Source: Burkholderiales bacterium
GTDB lineage: Bacteria > Pseudomonadota > Gammaproteobacteria > Burkholderiales > Burkholderiaceae_C
Assembly (NCBI GenBank): GCA_016702555.1
Contig: JADJDV010000006.1
Span: 1-64,000, forward strand
Length of the DNA stretch: 64,000 bases
Reading direction: 5' to 3'
Below the pieces are notes generated by a model that did not search any database, was not told the DNA's origin, and worked only from the letters and a program-made list of their open reading frames with translations. Position numbers and translations under genes: made by a program. This document shows, one piece after another, positions 50,651 through 59,054 of this stretch; position 1 is the stretch's first letter; each line of letters begins with the position of its first letter.

Positions 50651-51529
50651 GTGTCCGACCCCCATCCCGCGCGCCACGGCGAACGCGAAGACAGGCGCAG
50701 CCTGTTCCGCAAGCTGGTCGAATTCATCAAGCCCGGCCCCGATTCGACCGATGAGCTGATCGAGACATTGGCCGAGGCCGAGGACAACGACGTGATCGGC
50801 GCCGACAGCCGCGTGATGCTGGAAGGCGTGCTGCGCATGGCCGAGATGACCGCCGGCGACGCCATGGTGGCGGCGCCGCGCATGGACCTGCTGGACATCG
50901 ATGCGCCCTACGAGGAGTTGCTGCTGGAGGTGATCCGCACCGCGCATTCGCGCTTTCCGGTGTACCAGGGCGAGCGCGAGAACGTGATCGGCATCCTGCT
51001 GGCCAAGGACTTGCTCAAGCTGCAGCGCGCGCCCGAGCTGAGCCTGCGCACGCTGCTGCGGGCGCCGGTCTTCATTCCCGAGAGCAAGGGGCTGACCGAC
51101 CTGTTGCGCGCCTTCCGCGTCAACCGCAACCACCTGGCCATCGTGGTCGACGAGTTCGGCCGCACGGCGGGGCTGATCACCATCGAGGACGTGCTGGAGG
51201 AGATCGTCGGCGAGATCGAGGACGAGTTCGACATCGAGGAGGACGAGGGCGACATCTTCGCGCTCGCCGACAACAGCTGGCGCGTGGCCGGCGGGGCGCT
51301 GCTGGAGGACGTGAACGAGTTCTTCCAGGTGCAGCTCGGCGTCGATCCCGAGAGCGATCTGGATGTCGAGTTCGACACCATCGGCGGCCTGATCGCGCAC
51401 GAAATGGGCCACGTGCCCAAGCGCGGCGAGCGCTTCCGCCTCGGCGGGCTCGAGTTCCTGGTGCTGCACACCAAGGGCGGCGCCGTGCGCTGGTTCAAGG
51501 TGTCACGCGTGCCGGCCGACGCGAGCTGA
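50651..51529 (+). CDS. corC: CorC/YbeX-type CBS-domain protein
   Basis: 292 aa from a GTG at 50651. Two CBS domains (MVAAPRMDLLDIDAPYEELL ... ENVIGILLAKDLL; VFIPESKGLTDLLRAFRVNR ... GLITIEDVLEEIVGEIEDEF) followed by the CorC_HlyC transporter-associated domain (WRVAGGALLEDVNEFFQVQL). No membrane segment. The ybeX-lnt pairing is conserved in proteobacteria; YbeX is linked to Mg/Co homeostasis and ribosome-related phenotypes in E. coli. Here lnt follows after 22 bases. Confidence 0.92.
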   Translation: MSDPHPARHGEREDRRSLFRKLVEFIKPGPDSTDELIETLAEAEDNDVIGADSRVMLEGVLRMAEMTAGDAMVAAPRMDLLDIDAPYEELLLEVIRTAHSRFPVYQGERENVIGILLAKDLLKLQRAPELSLRTLLRAPVFIPESKGLTDLLRAFRVNRNHLAIVVDEFGRTAGLITIEDVLEEIVGEIEDEFDIEEDEGDIFALADNSWRVAGGALLEDVNEFFQVQLGVDPESDLDVEFDTIGGLIAHEMGHVPKRGERFRLGGLEFLVLHTKGGAVRWFKVSRVPADAS

Positions 51530-51551
51530 GCGGACGCGGCTGAGCACACCC

Positions 51552-53163
51552 ATGCGGCGCGCGCACTGGCTGGCCTCGGCGGCGCTGGCGCTGCTGGCGG
51601 GCGGCGCGCAGGCACTGTCGATGGCCGACCCCTGGAGCGGGCGCGCCCACTGGTGGCTGCAGCTGTTCAGCCTGGCGGCCCTGGCGGGGTTGCTGCTGTG
51701 GCGCGCCGATGCGCCAGCGCCTGCATGGCCCATGGGCTGGGGTGCACGCCGCCCAGGCAGCGCCTGGCGCCAGGGTTTTGTGCTCGGCTGGCTGTTCGGG
51801 CTGGGCTGGCTGGCCGGCACCTTCTGGTGGCTGTTCATCTCGATGCACACCTACGGCGGCCTGCCCGCCGCACTGGCGGTGGCGGCGGTGCTGGCGCTGG
51901 CCGGTTTGCTGGCGCTGTACTACGCGCTGGCGGCGGCCGGTTTCGTGGCGCTGGCGCGCGCTGCCGACGGCGCGGCGCCCCGTGCGGTGCGCGCTGATGT
52001 TCGCCGCGCTGTGGACGCTGGCCGAGTTGCTGCGCGGCACGCTGTTCACCGGCTTTCCCTGGGGCGCGGGCGGCTACGCGCATGTCGATGGGCCGCTGGC
52101 CTGGCTGGCGCGCTACGTCGGCGTCTACGGCATCGGCTTCGTGGCGGCCGCGCTGGCGGCGCTGCTGGTCCTGGCGCCGCGGCTGCGCTGGCGCCGGGAG
52201 CATGCGCTTGCCGCACTCGTCGCACTGCTGGTCGCCGCTGGCTTGTGGGGCTGGCGTCAGGTCGAGTTGCGCACGCCGCCGGCCGGGCGGTCGCTGCTGA
52301 CCGAAGTCGCGCTGATGCAGGGCAATATTCCACAGGATCAGAAATTCGTGCCCGGCACCGGCGTGCTGGACTCGCTCACCTGGTACGGCGAGCAATTGCG
52401 TGACAACTCGGCGCCGCTGATCGTCGGGCCGGAGACCGCCATCCCGCTGCTGCCGCGCGACCTGCCCGAGGGCTACTGGCAGGCGCTGCTCGACCGCTTC
52501 GCCGGCCCCGACCAGGCGGCGCTGCTGGGTGTGCCGCTGGGCGACATGGAGGCAGGCTACACCAACTCGGTGGTCGGCCTGAAAGGTGGCCAGGCCGCGC
52601 CCTATCGCTACGACAAGCACCATCTGGTGCCGTTTGGCGAGTTCATCCCGCCTTTCTTTCGCTGGTTCGTGCGCATGATGAACATCCCGCTCGGTGACTT
52701 CGCGCGCGGCGGTGTCGGCCAGCCGTCCTTCGAATGGCGGGGCCAGCGGCTGGCGCCCAACGTCTGCTACGAGGATTTGTTCGGCGAGGAACTGGGCGCG
52801 CGCTTCGCCGATCCGGCGCGCGCACCGACCGCCTTCGTGAACCTCAGCAACATCGCCTGGTTCGGCGACAGCGTGGCGATCGACCAGCATCTGCACATCA
52901 GCCGCATGCGCGCGCTGGAGTTCGAGCGCCCGATGCTGCGCGCCACCAACACCGGCGCCACCGCCATCATCGACCACCACGGCCAGGTCACGCACGCGCT
53001 GCCGCGCCTGACGCGGGGCGTGCTGCTGGGGCGCTTCGAGGGCCGCACGCACGTCACGCCCTATGCGCGCTGGGTGTCGCGGGCGGGCCTGTGGCCGCTG
53101 TGGGGGCTGTGCGTGCTGATCGTGCTGATCGTGCTGATGACCTTGGGACGCCGCCGGCGCTGA
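51552..53163 (+). pseudogene. lnt: apolipoprotein N-acyltransferase, one apparent frameshift
   Basis: The third enzyme of lipoprotein maturation, ~536 codons when read through. N-terminal membrane helices from the ATG at 51552 (FVLGWLFGLGWLAGTFWWLF) continue to ARAADGAAP. There, around 51976-51990, the run GGCGCCCCGTG has one C too many, and the frame switches to VRCALMFAALWTLAELLRGT. The nitrilase domain is then complete: Glu in IVGPETAIPLL, Lys in YRYDKHHLVPFGEF, Cys in APNVCYEDLFGEELG, and a last membrane helix at the C-end. Lnt is essential in most proteobacteria and the catalytic part is pristine, so a homopolymer sequencing error is the best explanation. Confidence 0.9.
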
Positions 53164-53203
53164 GCCAGAAAACGGCCGCCGCAACAGGCACAATGCGGCC
53201 ACC

Positions 53204-53719
53204 ATGGCCGAATCCTTTTCCTACGACCAACTCATCGCCTCCGGAGAGGGGCGCCTGTTCGGGCCCGACGCCGGCCGCCTGCCGCTGCCGCCGATGCTGA
53301 TGTTCGACCGCATCACCCACATCGATGGCGATGGCGGCGCGCATGGCCTGGGCCGCATTGAGGCCGAGCTGGACGTCAAGCCCGAACTGTGGTTCTTTGC
53401 CTGCCACTTTCAGACTGACCCGGTGATGCCCGGCTGCCTGGGCCTGGACGCCATGTGGCAGCTGATCGGCTTCTACCTGACCTGGCTGCGCCTGCCCGGG
53501 CGCGGGCGCGCCTTGGGTGCGGGCGAGGTCAAGTTCACTGGCGAGGTCGGCCCCGAGGTCAAGCTGGTGCGCTACGAGATCGATATCAAGCGCGTCATCA
53601 AGCGCAAGCTGAACATGGCCATCGGCGATGCGCGCCTGCTGGCCGACGGCAAGGAAATCTACGTCGCCAACGATTTGCGCGTGGGTCTGTTCTCGCGCGA
53701 CGGCGCTGCCCTCGGCTGA
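53204..53719 (+). CDS. fabA: 3-hydroxyacyl-[ACP] dehydratase/isomerase FabA
   Basis: 171-aa hotdog-fold enzyme. The catalytic histidine lies in FACHFQTDPVMPGCLGLDAM and the aspartate in GCLGLDAMWQLIGFYLTW of the same block. GEVKFTGEVGPEVKLVRYEI and YVANDLRVGLFSRDG complete the family signature, which separates FabA from FabZ (shorter). FabA isomerises trans-2- to cis-3-decenoyl-ACP and starts unsaturated fatty acid synthesis together with FabB. No fabB follows in this window. It is 41 bases after lnt. Confidence 0.94.
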   Translation: MAESFSYDQLIASGEGRLFGPDAGRLPLPPMLMFDRITHIDGDGGAHGLGRIEAELDVKPELWFFACHFQTDPVMPGCLGLDAMWQLIGFYLTWLRLPGRGRALGAGEVKFTGEVGPEVKLVRYEIDIKRVIKRKLNMAIGDARLLADGKEIYVANDLRVGLFSRDGAALG

Positions 53720-53814
53720 GTCTCGCCGCCGCGCGGCCGCAGGTTTGGTGGCCGGCTCGTAAAATCAGAACTTTTGTCCGTCGCCAGAGCCGCGCCTTGG
53801 CGCCGCTTGCCGCC

Positions 53815-54720
53815 ATGCTCACCTTCCAGCAGATCATCCTCAAGCTCCAGCAGTACTGGGACGCGCAAGGCTGCGCGCTCTTGCAGCCCTACGACATGGA
53901 AGTCGGGGCCGGCACCTCGCACACCGCCACCTTCCTGCGCGCCATCGGTCCGGAGCCCTGGAAGGCGGCCTATGTGCAGCCCAGCCGCCGCCCCAAGGAC
54001 GGCCGCTACGGCGAAAACCCCAACCGCATGCAGCACTACTACCAGTACCAGGTGGTGCTCAAACCGGCGCCCAGCAATATCCTGGAGCTGTACCTGGGCT
54101 CGCTCGAAGCGCTCGGCTTTGATCTGAAGCAGAACGACATCCGCTTCGTGGAGGACGACTGGGAGAACCCCACGCTGGGCGCCTGGGGCCTGGGCTGGGA
54201 GGTGTGGCTGAACGGCATGGAGGTGACCCAGTTCACCTACTTCCAGCAGGTTGGCGGCATCGACTGCAAGCCCGCCACCGGCGAGATCACCTACGGCATC
54301 GAGCGCCTGGCCATGTACCTGCAAGGCGTGGACAACGTGTTCAACCTGAAATGGACCGAAGGGCTGACCTACGGCGACGTCTACCTGCAGAACGAGCAGG
54401 AGCAGAGCGCCTACAACTTCGAGCACAGCGACGCCGACTTCCTCTTCACCGCCTTCGATGCGCACGAGAAACAGGCCAAATACCTGATTGAGCAGCAACT
54501 CGCGCTGCCCGCCTACGAGCAGGTGCTGAAGGCGGCGCACACCTTCAACCTGCTGGACGCGCGCGGCGCCATCAGCGTCACCGAGCGCGCCGCCTACATC
54601 GGCCGCATCCGCAACCTGGCGCGCATCGTGGCGCAGAGCTACTACGAATCACGGGAGCGACTGGGCTTTCCGCTGGCGCCGGTCGAATGGGTGGCGCAGA
54701 TGGAAAAGAAGGCCGCCTGA
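53815..54720 (+). CDS. glyQ: glycyl-tRNA synthetase alpha subunit
   Basis: 301-aa catalytic subunit of the alpha2-beta2 enzyme, start ATG at 53815 (MLTFQQIILKLQQYWDAQGC). Class II motifs: AYVQPSRRPKDGRYGENPNR and RMQHYYQYQVVLKP; glycine pocket EVTQFTYFQQVGGIDCKPAT; GEITYGIERLAMYLQGVDN (motif 3). Full length. Its partner glyS normally follows directly; here the two are separated by a 788-base toxin-antitoxin insert. Confidence 0.97.
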   Translation: MLTFQQIILKLQQYWDAQGCALLQPYDMEVGAGTSHTATFLRAIGPEPWKAAYVQPSRRPKDGRYGENPNRMQHYYQYQVVLKPAPSNILELYLGSLEALGFDLKQNDIRFVEDDWENPTLGAWGLGWEVWLNGMEVTQFTYFQQVGGIDCKPATGEITYGIERLAMYLQGVDNVFNLKWTEGLTYGDVYLQNEQEQSAYNFEHSDADFLFTAFDAHEKQAKYLIEQQLALPAYEQVLKAAHTFNLLDARGAISVTERAAYIGRIRNLARIVAQSYYESRERLGFPLAPVEWVAQMEKKAA

Positions 54721-54733
54721 GGACACAGGCGTA

Positions 54734-54759
54734 TGATGTAGATACGCGTATCTACATCA
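54734..54759. promoter_or_regulatory. 26-bp perfect palindrome, probable VapB/VapC operator
   Basis: A perfect palindrome of 26 bases with centre ACGCGT; half-site TGATGTAGATACG. It overlaps a likely promoter (TATGAT at 54732-54737) and ends 11 bases before the antitoxin ATG, with AAGGAG between. Perfect symmetry at this position is typical of autoregulated toxin-antitoxin operators. Confidence 0.8.
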
Positions 54760-54770
54760 AGGAGATCACC

Positions 54771-55052
54771 ATGGGCGCGAACGATTTGACCAAGCTGGAA
54801 CTGAGCGTGGGCCGCTGGGGCAATAGCCTGGCGGTGCGATTGCCGGCGGATTTGGCGCGCCGCCTGGGCGTGGAGGAAGGCAGCGCCTTGCACGCGCGCG
54901 TGTCCGAATCCGGGCGGCTCGAGCTGTCGCCTGCCGATGCGGGGCCGCCCGCACCCACGCGCGAGCAGATGGTGGCAGAACTGGAGGCGCTGCACCAGAA
55001 CCTGCCGATGGGCCGCTCGGTGGTGCGCTTCATGCGCGACCAGGGGTATTGA
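54771..55052 (+). CDS. vapB: antitoxin, AbrB/MazE-type (VapB-like)
   Basis: 93 aa from the ATG at 54771, AAGGAG upstream. N-terminal swapped-hairpin DNA-binding domain: LELSVGRWGNSLAVRLPADL and ARRLGVEEGSALHARVSESG. The C-terminal part (REQMVAELEALHQNLPMGRS) should wrap the toxin. An upstream frame extension to 54687 overlaps glyQ and is not family-like. It should neutralise the PIN toxin and bind the palindrome at 54734-54759. The two genes lie between glyQ and glyS. Confidence 0.88.
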   Translation: MGANDLTKLELSVGRWGNSLAVRLPADLARRLGVEEGSALHARVSESGRLELSPADAGPPAPTREQMVAELEALHQNLPMGRSVVRFMRDQGY

Positions 55053-55068
55053 AGAGGCAATAGCGGTC

Positions 55069-55512
55069 GTGCCCCACATCTATCTCGATACCAGCGTGCT
55101 GATGGCGTTGATCTGCCCCGAACCTGAGACAGAGTTTCTCATGGGCTGGTATCGCGCCGGCACGTGCCAGCAACTTATCGTCACACCCTGGGTCCGCACC
55201 GAGTTGGCCAGCGCCATCTCCATCAAGCTGCGCAGCCGGCAGTTGAATGCGCAAGAGGCCTCGGTGGCCTTGCACACCGGCCGGCGCCTGCTGCTGACTG
55301 CGCACACCGAGCCGGTGTTGACGGAGGATTTTGACTTGGCCGCCGACCTGTGCGCGCAAGCCGACAGCAAGCTGCGCGGTCCGGATGCGCTGCATCTGGC
55401 GGCCGCCCGCCGCTTGGGCTGCGCTGAAATCGCCACGCTCGACGTGCTGATGCAGGACGCCGCGCGTGGCCTGGGCGTTTACCCCGTGGATTTCGGATTC
55501 AAGACGACATGA
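55069..55512 (+). CDS. vapC: PIN-domain toxin (VapC-like ribonuclease)
   Basis: 147 aa from a GTG at 55069, 16 bases after the antitoxin. The four acidic residues of the PIN site are D7 (HIYLDTSVLMAL), E45 (PWVRTELASA), D106 (LRGPDALHLAAARRLG) and D125 (ATLDVLMQ). VapC toxins are Mg-dependent RNases that cut tRNA or rRNA. The stop overlaps the glyS start (ATGA at 55509-55512). glyS has no separate ribosome-binding site that I can see, so it may depend on toxin translation. Confidence 0.9.
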   Translation: MPHIYLDTSVLMALICPEPETEFLMGWYRAGTCQQLIVTPWVRTELASAISIKLRSRQLNAQEASVALHTGRRLLLTAHTEPVLTEDFDLAADLCAQADSKLRGPDALHLAAARRLGCAEIATLDVLMQDAARGLGVYPVDFGFKTT

Positions 55513-57737
55513 CCAACAACAACCTCCTCGTCGAACTCTTCGTCGAAGAACTGCCGCCCAAGGCACTGAAAAAGCTGGGCGAGTCCTTTGCCGGCACGCT
55601 GTTCGAGCAGCTCAAGGCCCAGGGCCTGACGGGCGCCGACTCGCGCGTCACCCCCTACGCCACGCCACGCCGCCTGGCCGCGCACATCACGCAGGTGGCG
55701 GCCAAGGCGGCCGACCAGGCGGTGCAGCAGAAGCTGATGCCGACCAGCGTAAGTCTGAACTCTGAAGGCATTACGCCAGCCTTGATAAGGAAGATGGATG
55801 CGCTTGGGTTGGATACGCAGCGCGAGCGAATATTGCTAGCCCTTCAAGAGCCATTTGATAGTGTTATTCGAGCCGCTACCACTTCACCTTTGGAGCGCAT
55901 CCGGGCTGAAGTTTTGAAAAACCCAGGGTTCAGCTTTGCTATGGACGGTAAGGCTGAGGCGCTGTTTTATGAGCGGGTGGTACCAGGCGTCGCGTTGCAG
56001 GCAGGCCTGCAAAAGGCGCTGCACGAAGCCATCGCCAAATTGCCGATCCCCAAGGTGATGACCTACCAGCTGCAGGAAGGCACGCCGCTGCCCGGCTGGG
56101 ACAGCGTGCAGTTCGTACGCCCGGCGCACGGCCTGGTGGCGCTGCATGGTAGCCACGTGGTGCCGGTCACGGCGCTGGGTCTGACGGCGGGCCGTGCCAC
56201 GCGCGGCCACCGCTTCGAGGCGGTGGCCGATCCGATTGCCATCGTGGAGGCCGACCGCTACGCCGATGCGCTGCGTGACAAGGGCGCCGTCATCGCCAGC
56301 TTCGACGAACGCCGCGCCGAGATCGCGCGCCAGTTGCAGGCCGCCGCCGCGCAGGCCGGCGCCGGACTGCAGGTGATCGAGGACGAGGCGCTGCTGGACG
56401 AGGTGACCGCGCTGGTCGAGCGGCCTAAGGTGCTGCCGTGCCAGTTCGAGGCGCAGTTCCTCGGCGTGCCGCAGGAGTGCCTGATCCTGACCATGAAGGC
56501 CAACCAGAAGTACTTTCCGCTGCTGGACGCGCAGGGCCGGCTGACGCACCAGTTTCTCATCGTCAGCAACATCAACCCCAAGGATCCTCGCGCCGTCATC
56601 GAGGGCAACGAGCGCGTGGTGCGCCCGCGCCTGCAGGACGCCAAGTTCTTCTTCGACCAGGATCGCAAGAAGACGCTGGCCTCGCGCGTGCCGCAACTGG
56701 CCAAGGTGGTCTATCACAACAAGCTGGGCACGCAGGGTGAGCGGGTCGAGCGCGTGCGCACCATCGCGCGCCACATCGGCCAGCAACTCGGCGGCGACGT
56801 GCTGGCCCAGGCCGCCGACCAGGCGGCCCTGCTGGCCAAGGCCGATCTGCTGACCGACATGGTGGGCGAATTTCCCGAGTTGCAAGGCGTCATGGGTGGC
56901 TACTACGCGCGCCACGACGGGCTGTCGGAAGACGTCGCCTTTGCCATCGAGGACCACTACAAGCCGCGCTTCGCGGGCGACGAGCTGCCGCGCGGCCAGG
57001 TCGGCACCGTGGTGGCGCTGGCCGACAAGCTGGAGACCCTGGTCGGCATGTTCGGCATCGGCAACCTGCCGACCGGCGACAAGGACCCGTTCGCACTGCG
57101 CCGCCATGCGTTGGGCGTGATCCGCATGCTGGTCGAGAAGCAGTTGCCGCTCGAGCTGTCCGAGGTGGCGCACGCCGCCGCGCAGAGCTTTGGCGCGCTG
57201 CTGCCCGATGCCGGCAAGAGCAATGAGCAGTTGCTCGCCTTCATCTACGAACGCGTCTCCACCTACCTGCGCGATCAGGACTACAGCGTGCAGGAGGCCG
57301 ATGCCGTCATCGCCGCGCGCCCCATGTGGGGCGAGATGCCCAGGTGCCTCGACGCCGTGCGCGCCTTCGCCCAGCTCCCCGAAGCCCCGGCGCTGGCGGC
57401 GGCCAACAAGCGCATCGGCAACATCCTGAAGAAGGCCGAGACCGAGGGCGCGGTGGACGCCCACGTCAACACCGCGCTGTTCAGCGAGCCGGCAGAGTCG
57501 GCCCTGCACACCGCCCTGCAAGACGTGGGGCCCCGCGCCGACGCCCAGTTCAAGGCCGGCGACTACACCGCCTCGCTGCAAACCCTGGCCGCGCTGCGCA
57601 CATCGGTGGACGCCTTCTTCGACGACGTCATGGTCAACGCCGAACAGGCCGACGTGCGCCTGAACCGCCTCGGCCTGCTGAAGATCTTGCACCAGGCGAT
57701 GAACCGGGTCGCCGATCTGTCGCGCCTGGCGGCATGA
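55509..57737 (+). CDS. glyS: glycyl-tRNA synthetase beta subunit, with an atypical internal segment
   Basis: 742 aa. NNLLVELFVEELPPKALKKL at the N-terminus, then PYATPRRLAAHITQVAAKAA, GKAEALFYERVVPGVALQAG, LTMKANQKYFPLLDAQGRLT, RVVRPRLQDAKFFFDQDRKK, and the HD-like region GYYARHDGLSEDVAFAIEDH with LADKLETLVGMFGIG. The C-terminal anticodon-binding domain is complete. Codons ~80-155 (55745-55975) differ: sampled lines there are 50-52 % GC against 68 % further on, and ~35 extra residues (around LLALQEPFDSVIRAATTSPL) make it longer than usual (E. coli 689). It is coupled to vapC upstream and to the membrane protein downstream (ATGA). Confidence 0.95.
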   Translation: MTNNNLLVELFVEELPPKALKKLGESFAGTLFEQLKAQGLTGADSRVTPYATPRRLAAHITQVAAKAADQAVQQKLMPTSVSLNSEGITPALIRKMDALGLDTQRERILLALQEPFDSVIRAATTSPLERIRAEVLKNPGFSFAMDGKAEALFYERVVPGVALQAGLQKALHEAIAKLPIPKVMTYQLQEGTPLPGWDSVQFVRPAHGLVALHGSHVVPVTALGLTAGRATRGHRFEAVADPIAIVEADRYADALRDKGAVIASFDERRAEIARQLQAAAAQAGAGLQVIEDEALLDEVTALVERPKVLPCQFEAQFLGVPQECLILTMKANQKYFPLLDAQGRLTHQFLIVSNINPKDPRAVIEGNERVVRPRLQDAKFFFDQDRKKTLASRVPQLAKVVYHNKLGTQGERVERVRTIARHIGQQLGGDVLAQAADQAALLAKADLLTDMVGEFPELQGVMGGYYARHDGLSEDVAFAIEDHYKPRFAGDELPRGQVGTVVALADKLETLVGMFGIGNLPTGDKDPFALRRHALGVIRMLVEKQLPLELSEVAHAAAQSFGALLPDAGKSNEQLLAFIYERVSTYLRDQDYSVQEADAVIAARPMWGEMPRCLDAVRAFAQLPEAPALAAANKRIGNILKKAETEGAVDAHVNTALFSEPAESALHTALQDVGPRADAQFKAGDYTASLQTLAALRTSVDAFFDDVMVNAEQADVRLNRLGLLKILHQAMNRVADLSRLAA

Positions 57738-58360
57738 GCGTGGCCGCGCCGTCTGGTCCGTCGGTCCCGGCGGCTTGGCGCGGCTTGGCCTGGGTCGCGC
57801 TGCCGCCGTTGGCGGTGCTGGTGCTGCGTGCGCTGCTGTCGGCCCAGGCCGAGGGCGACAGCTTGCAGCGCCTGCAAGCCGCCACCCTGGTGTCGGATCC
57901 CGGCGAGGCATTTTGGATGGCCGCGCGGCCCTTGGTGTGGGCGCTGTCGGCGCTCGCTGGCGTCGTCGCGGTGTCCTATCTCGCCCTGCGGCGCTGGGGG
58001 TGGGCGCGCGTGCGGCCTTGGGCACTCGTGTCGTGGGTGCTGTTTTGCATTGGCACGGGCGTGTGGCTGATCGCCAGCGAGCTCAACCGCGTCGGGCGCC
58101 AGCCGCTGGCCGAGCAGACCGCCACGGTGCTGCTGGCGCGGGCTGTCGCGCCCAGTCAGCGCGGGCCGGGCGGCACCGAGGTCTACTTCGAGTTGCCGGG
58201 CAGTTCCGAGCCGATGCGCTTGCTGGCCGAGGGGCAGCCAACCCAGGCCTTCGTGCCCGGCAGTACGCCGGCGCTGCACCTGGAGGCGGGACGCTGGTGG
58301 GGACGCTGGGGCCGGTTGAGCGCGCGTTCCCGCCCCGCGCCGGCGGCGCCGAGCCGATAA
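57734..58360 (+). CDS. membrane protein, unknown function
   Basis: 208 aa from the ATG at 57734, overlapping the glyS stop. Three hydrophobic segments: WVALPPLAVLVLRALLSAQA, WALSALAGVVAVSYLALRRW, ALVSWVLFCIGTGVWLIASE. A periplasmic beta-rich tail follows (TEVYFELPGSSEPMRLLAEG). No known motif. It is translationally coupled to glyS and lies 9 bases before gmhB, so it is in the same transcription unit; no role can be assigned. Confidence 0.75.
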   Translation: MSVAAPSGPSVPAAWRGLAWVALPPLAVLVLRALLSAQAEGDSLQRLQAATLVSDPGEAFWMAARPLVWALSALAGVVAVSYLALRRWGWARVRPWALVSWVLFCIGTGVWLIASELNRVGRQPLAEQTATVLLARAVAPSQRGPGGTEVYFELPGSSEPMRLLAEGQPTQAFVPGSTPALHLEAGRWWGRWGRLSARSRPAPAAPSR

Positions 58361-58369
58361 TCCGCGTTC

Positions 58370-59002
58370 ATGAAACTCGTCATCGTCGACCGCGACGGCA
58401 CCATCTGCGTCGAGCGCGAGGGCTACATCCAGACCCCCGACGAGTGGGAGCCGCTGCCCGGCGCGCTGGACGCCATCGCGCGGCTCAACCATGCGGGCTA
58501 CCACGTGGTCATCGCCGCCAACCTGCCGGGCCTGGGGCGCGGGCTGTTCGACATGGCGGCGCTCAACGCCATCCACGCCAAGATGAACAAGCAGCTGGCC
58601 GGCGTCGGCGGGCGCGTCGAGGCGGTGTTCTACTGTCCGCACGCGCCGGACGAGGGCTGCAGTTGCCGCAAGCCGCTGCCGGGCCTGTTCCTGCAGATTG
58701 GCGAGCGCTACAAGATCAATCTGAAGCAGGTGCACGCGGTCGGCGACAGCGTGCGCGACGTGCAGGCCGCGCACGCGGCGGGCTGCGTGCCGCATCTGGT
58801 ACTGACCGGCCGCGAGGCACTGGCCCGGCCCGATCCGCTGCCGCCGGAGTTTCCGCCCGGCGCGCGCGTGCACGCCGATCTGGCCGCCTTCGCCTGCGCT
58901 TTCGTCGCCGAGATGGAAGCGCGCGAGGCGGCGGCCAGCGCCGAATCCACCGCTGAGCCGGCGCCGCTTGCCCCCACCGGCCAAGCCGCTGATAAGCTAT
59001 AG
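58370..59002 (+). CDS. gmhB: D-glycero-beta-D-manno-heptose 1,7-bisphosphate 7-phosphatase
   Basis: 210-aa HAD phosphatase. Nucleophile and acid/base aspartates D7 and D9 in KLVIVDRDGTICVEREGYIQ. Zinc loop FYCPHAPDEGCSCRKPLPGL. Motif IV: VHAVGDSVRDVQAAHAAGC. GmhB dephosphorylates heptose bisphosphate on the way to ADP-heptose for LPS core. The tail after ~190 is low-complexity Ala/Pro. In this order (glyQS-gmhB-plsC) it is a common betaproteobacterial cluster. Confidence 0.93.
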   Translation: MKLVIVDRDGTICVEREGYIQTPDEWEPLPGALDAIARLNHAGYHVVIAANLPGLGRGLFDMAALNAIHAKMNKQLAGVGGRVEAVFYCPHAPDEGCSCRKPLPGLFLQIGERYKINLKQVHAVGDSVRDVQAAHAAGCVPHLVLTGREALARPDPLPPEFPPGARVHADLAAFACAFVAEMEAREAAASAESTAEPAPLAPTGQAADKL

Positions 59003-59054
59003 AATAGATAGCTGCCGGCAGCCGCCGGACCGAAGTGCACTGCCCGACCCGACC

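Noticed and set aside
54937..55068. Longer toxin start upstream of 55069
   Set aside because: The extra residues are the antitoxin gene in another frame; PIN homology starts at HIYLDTS.
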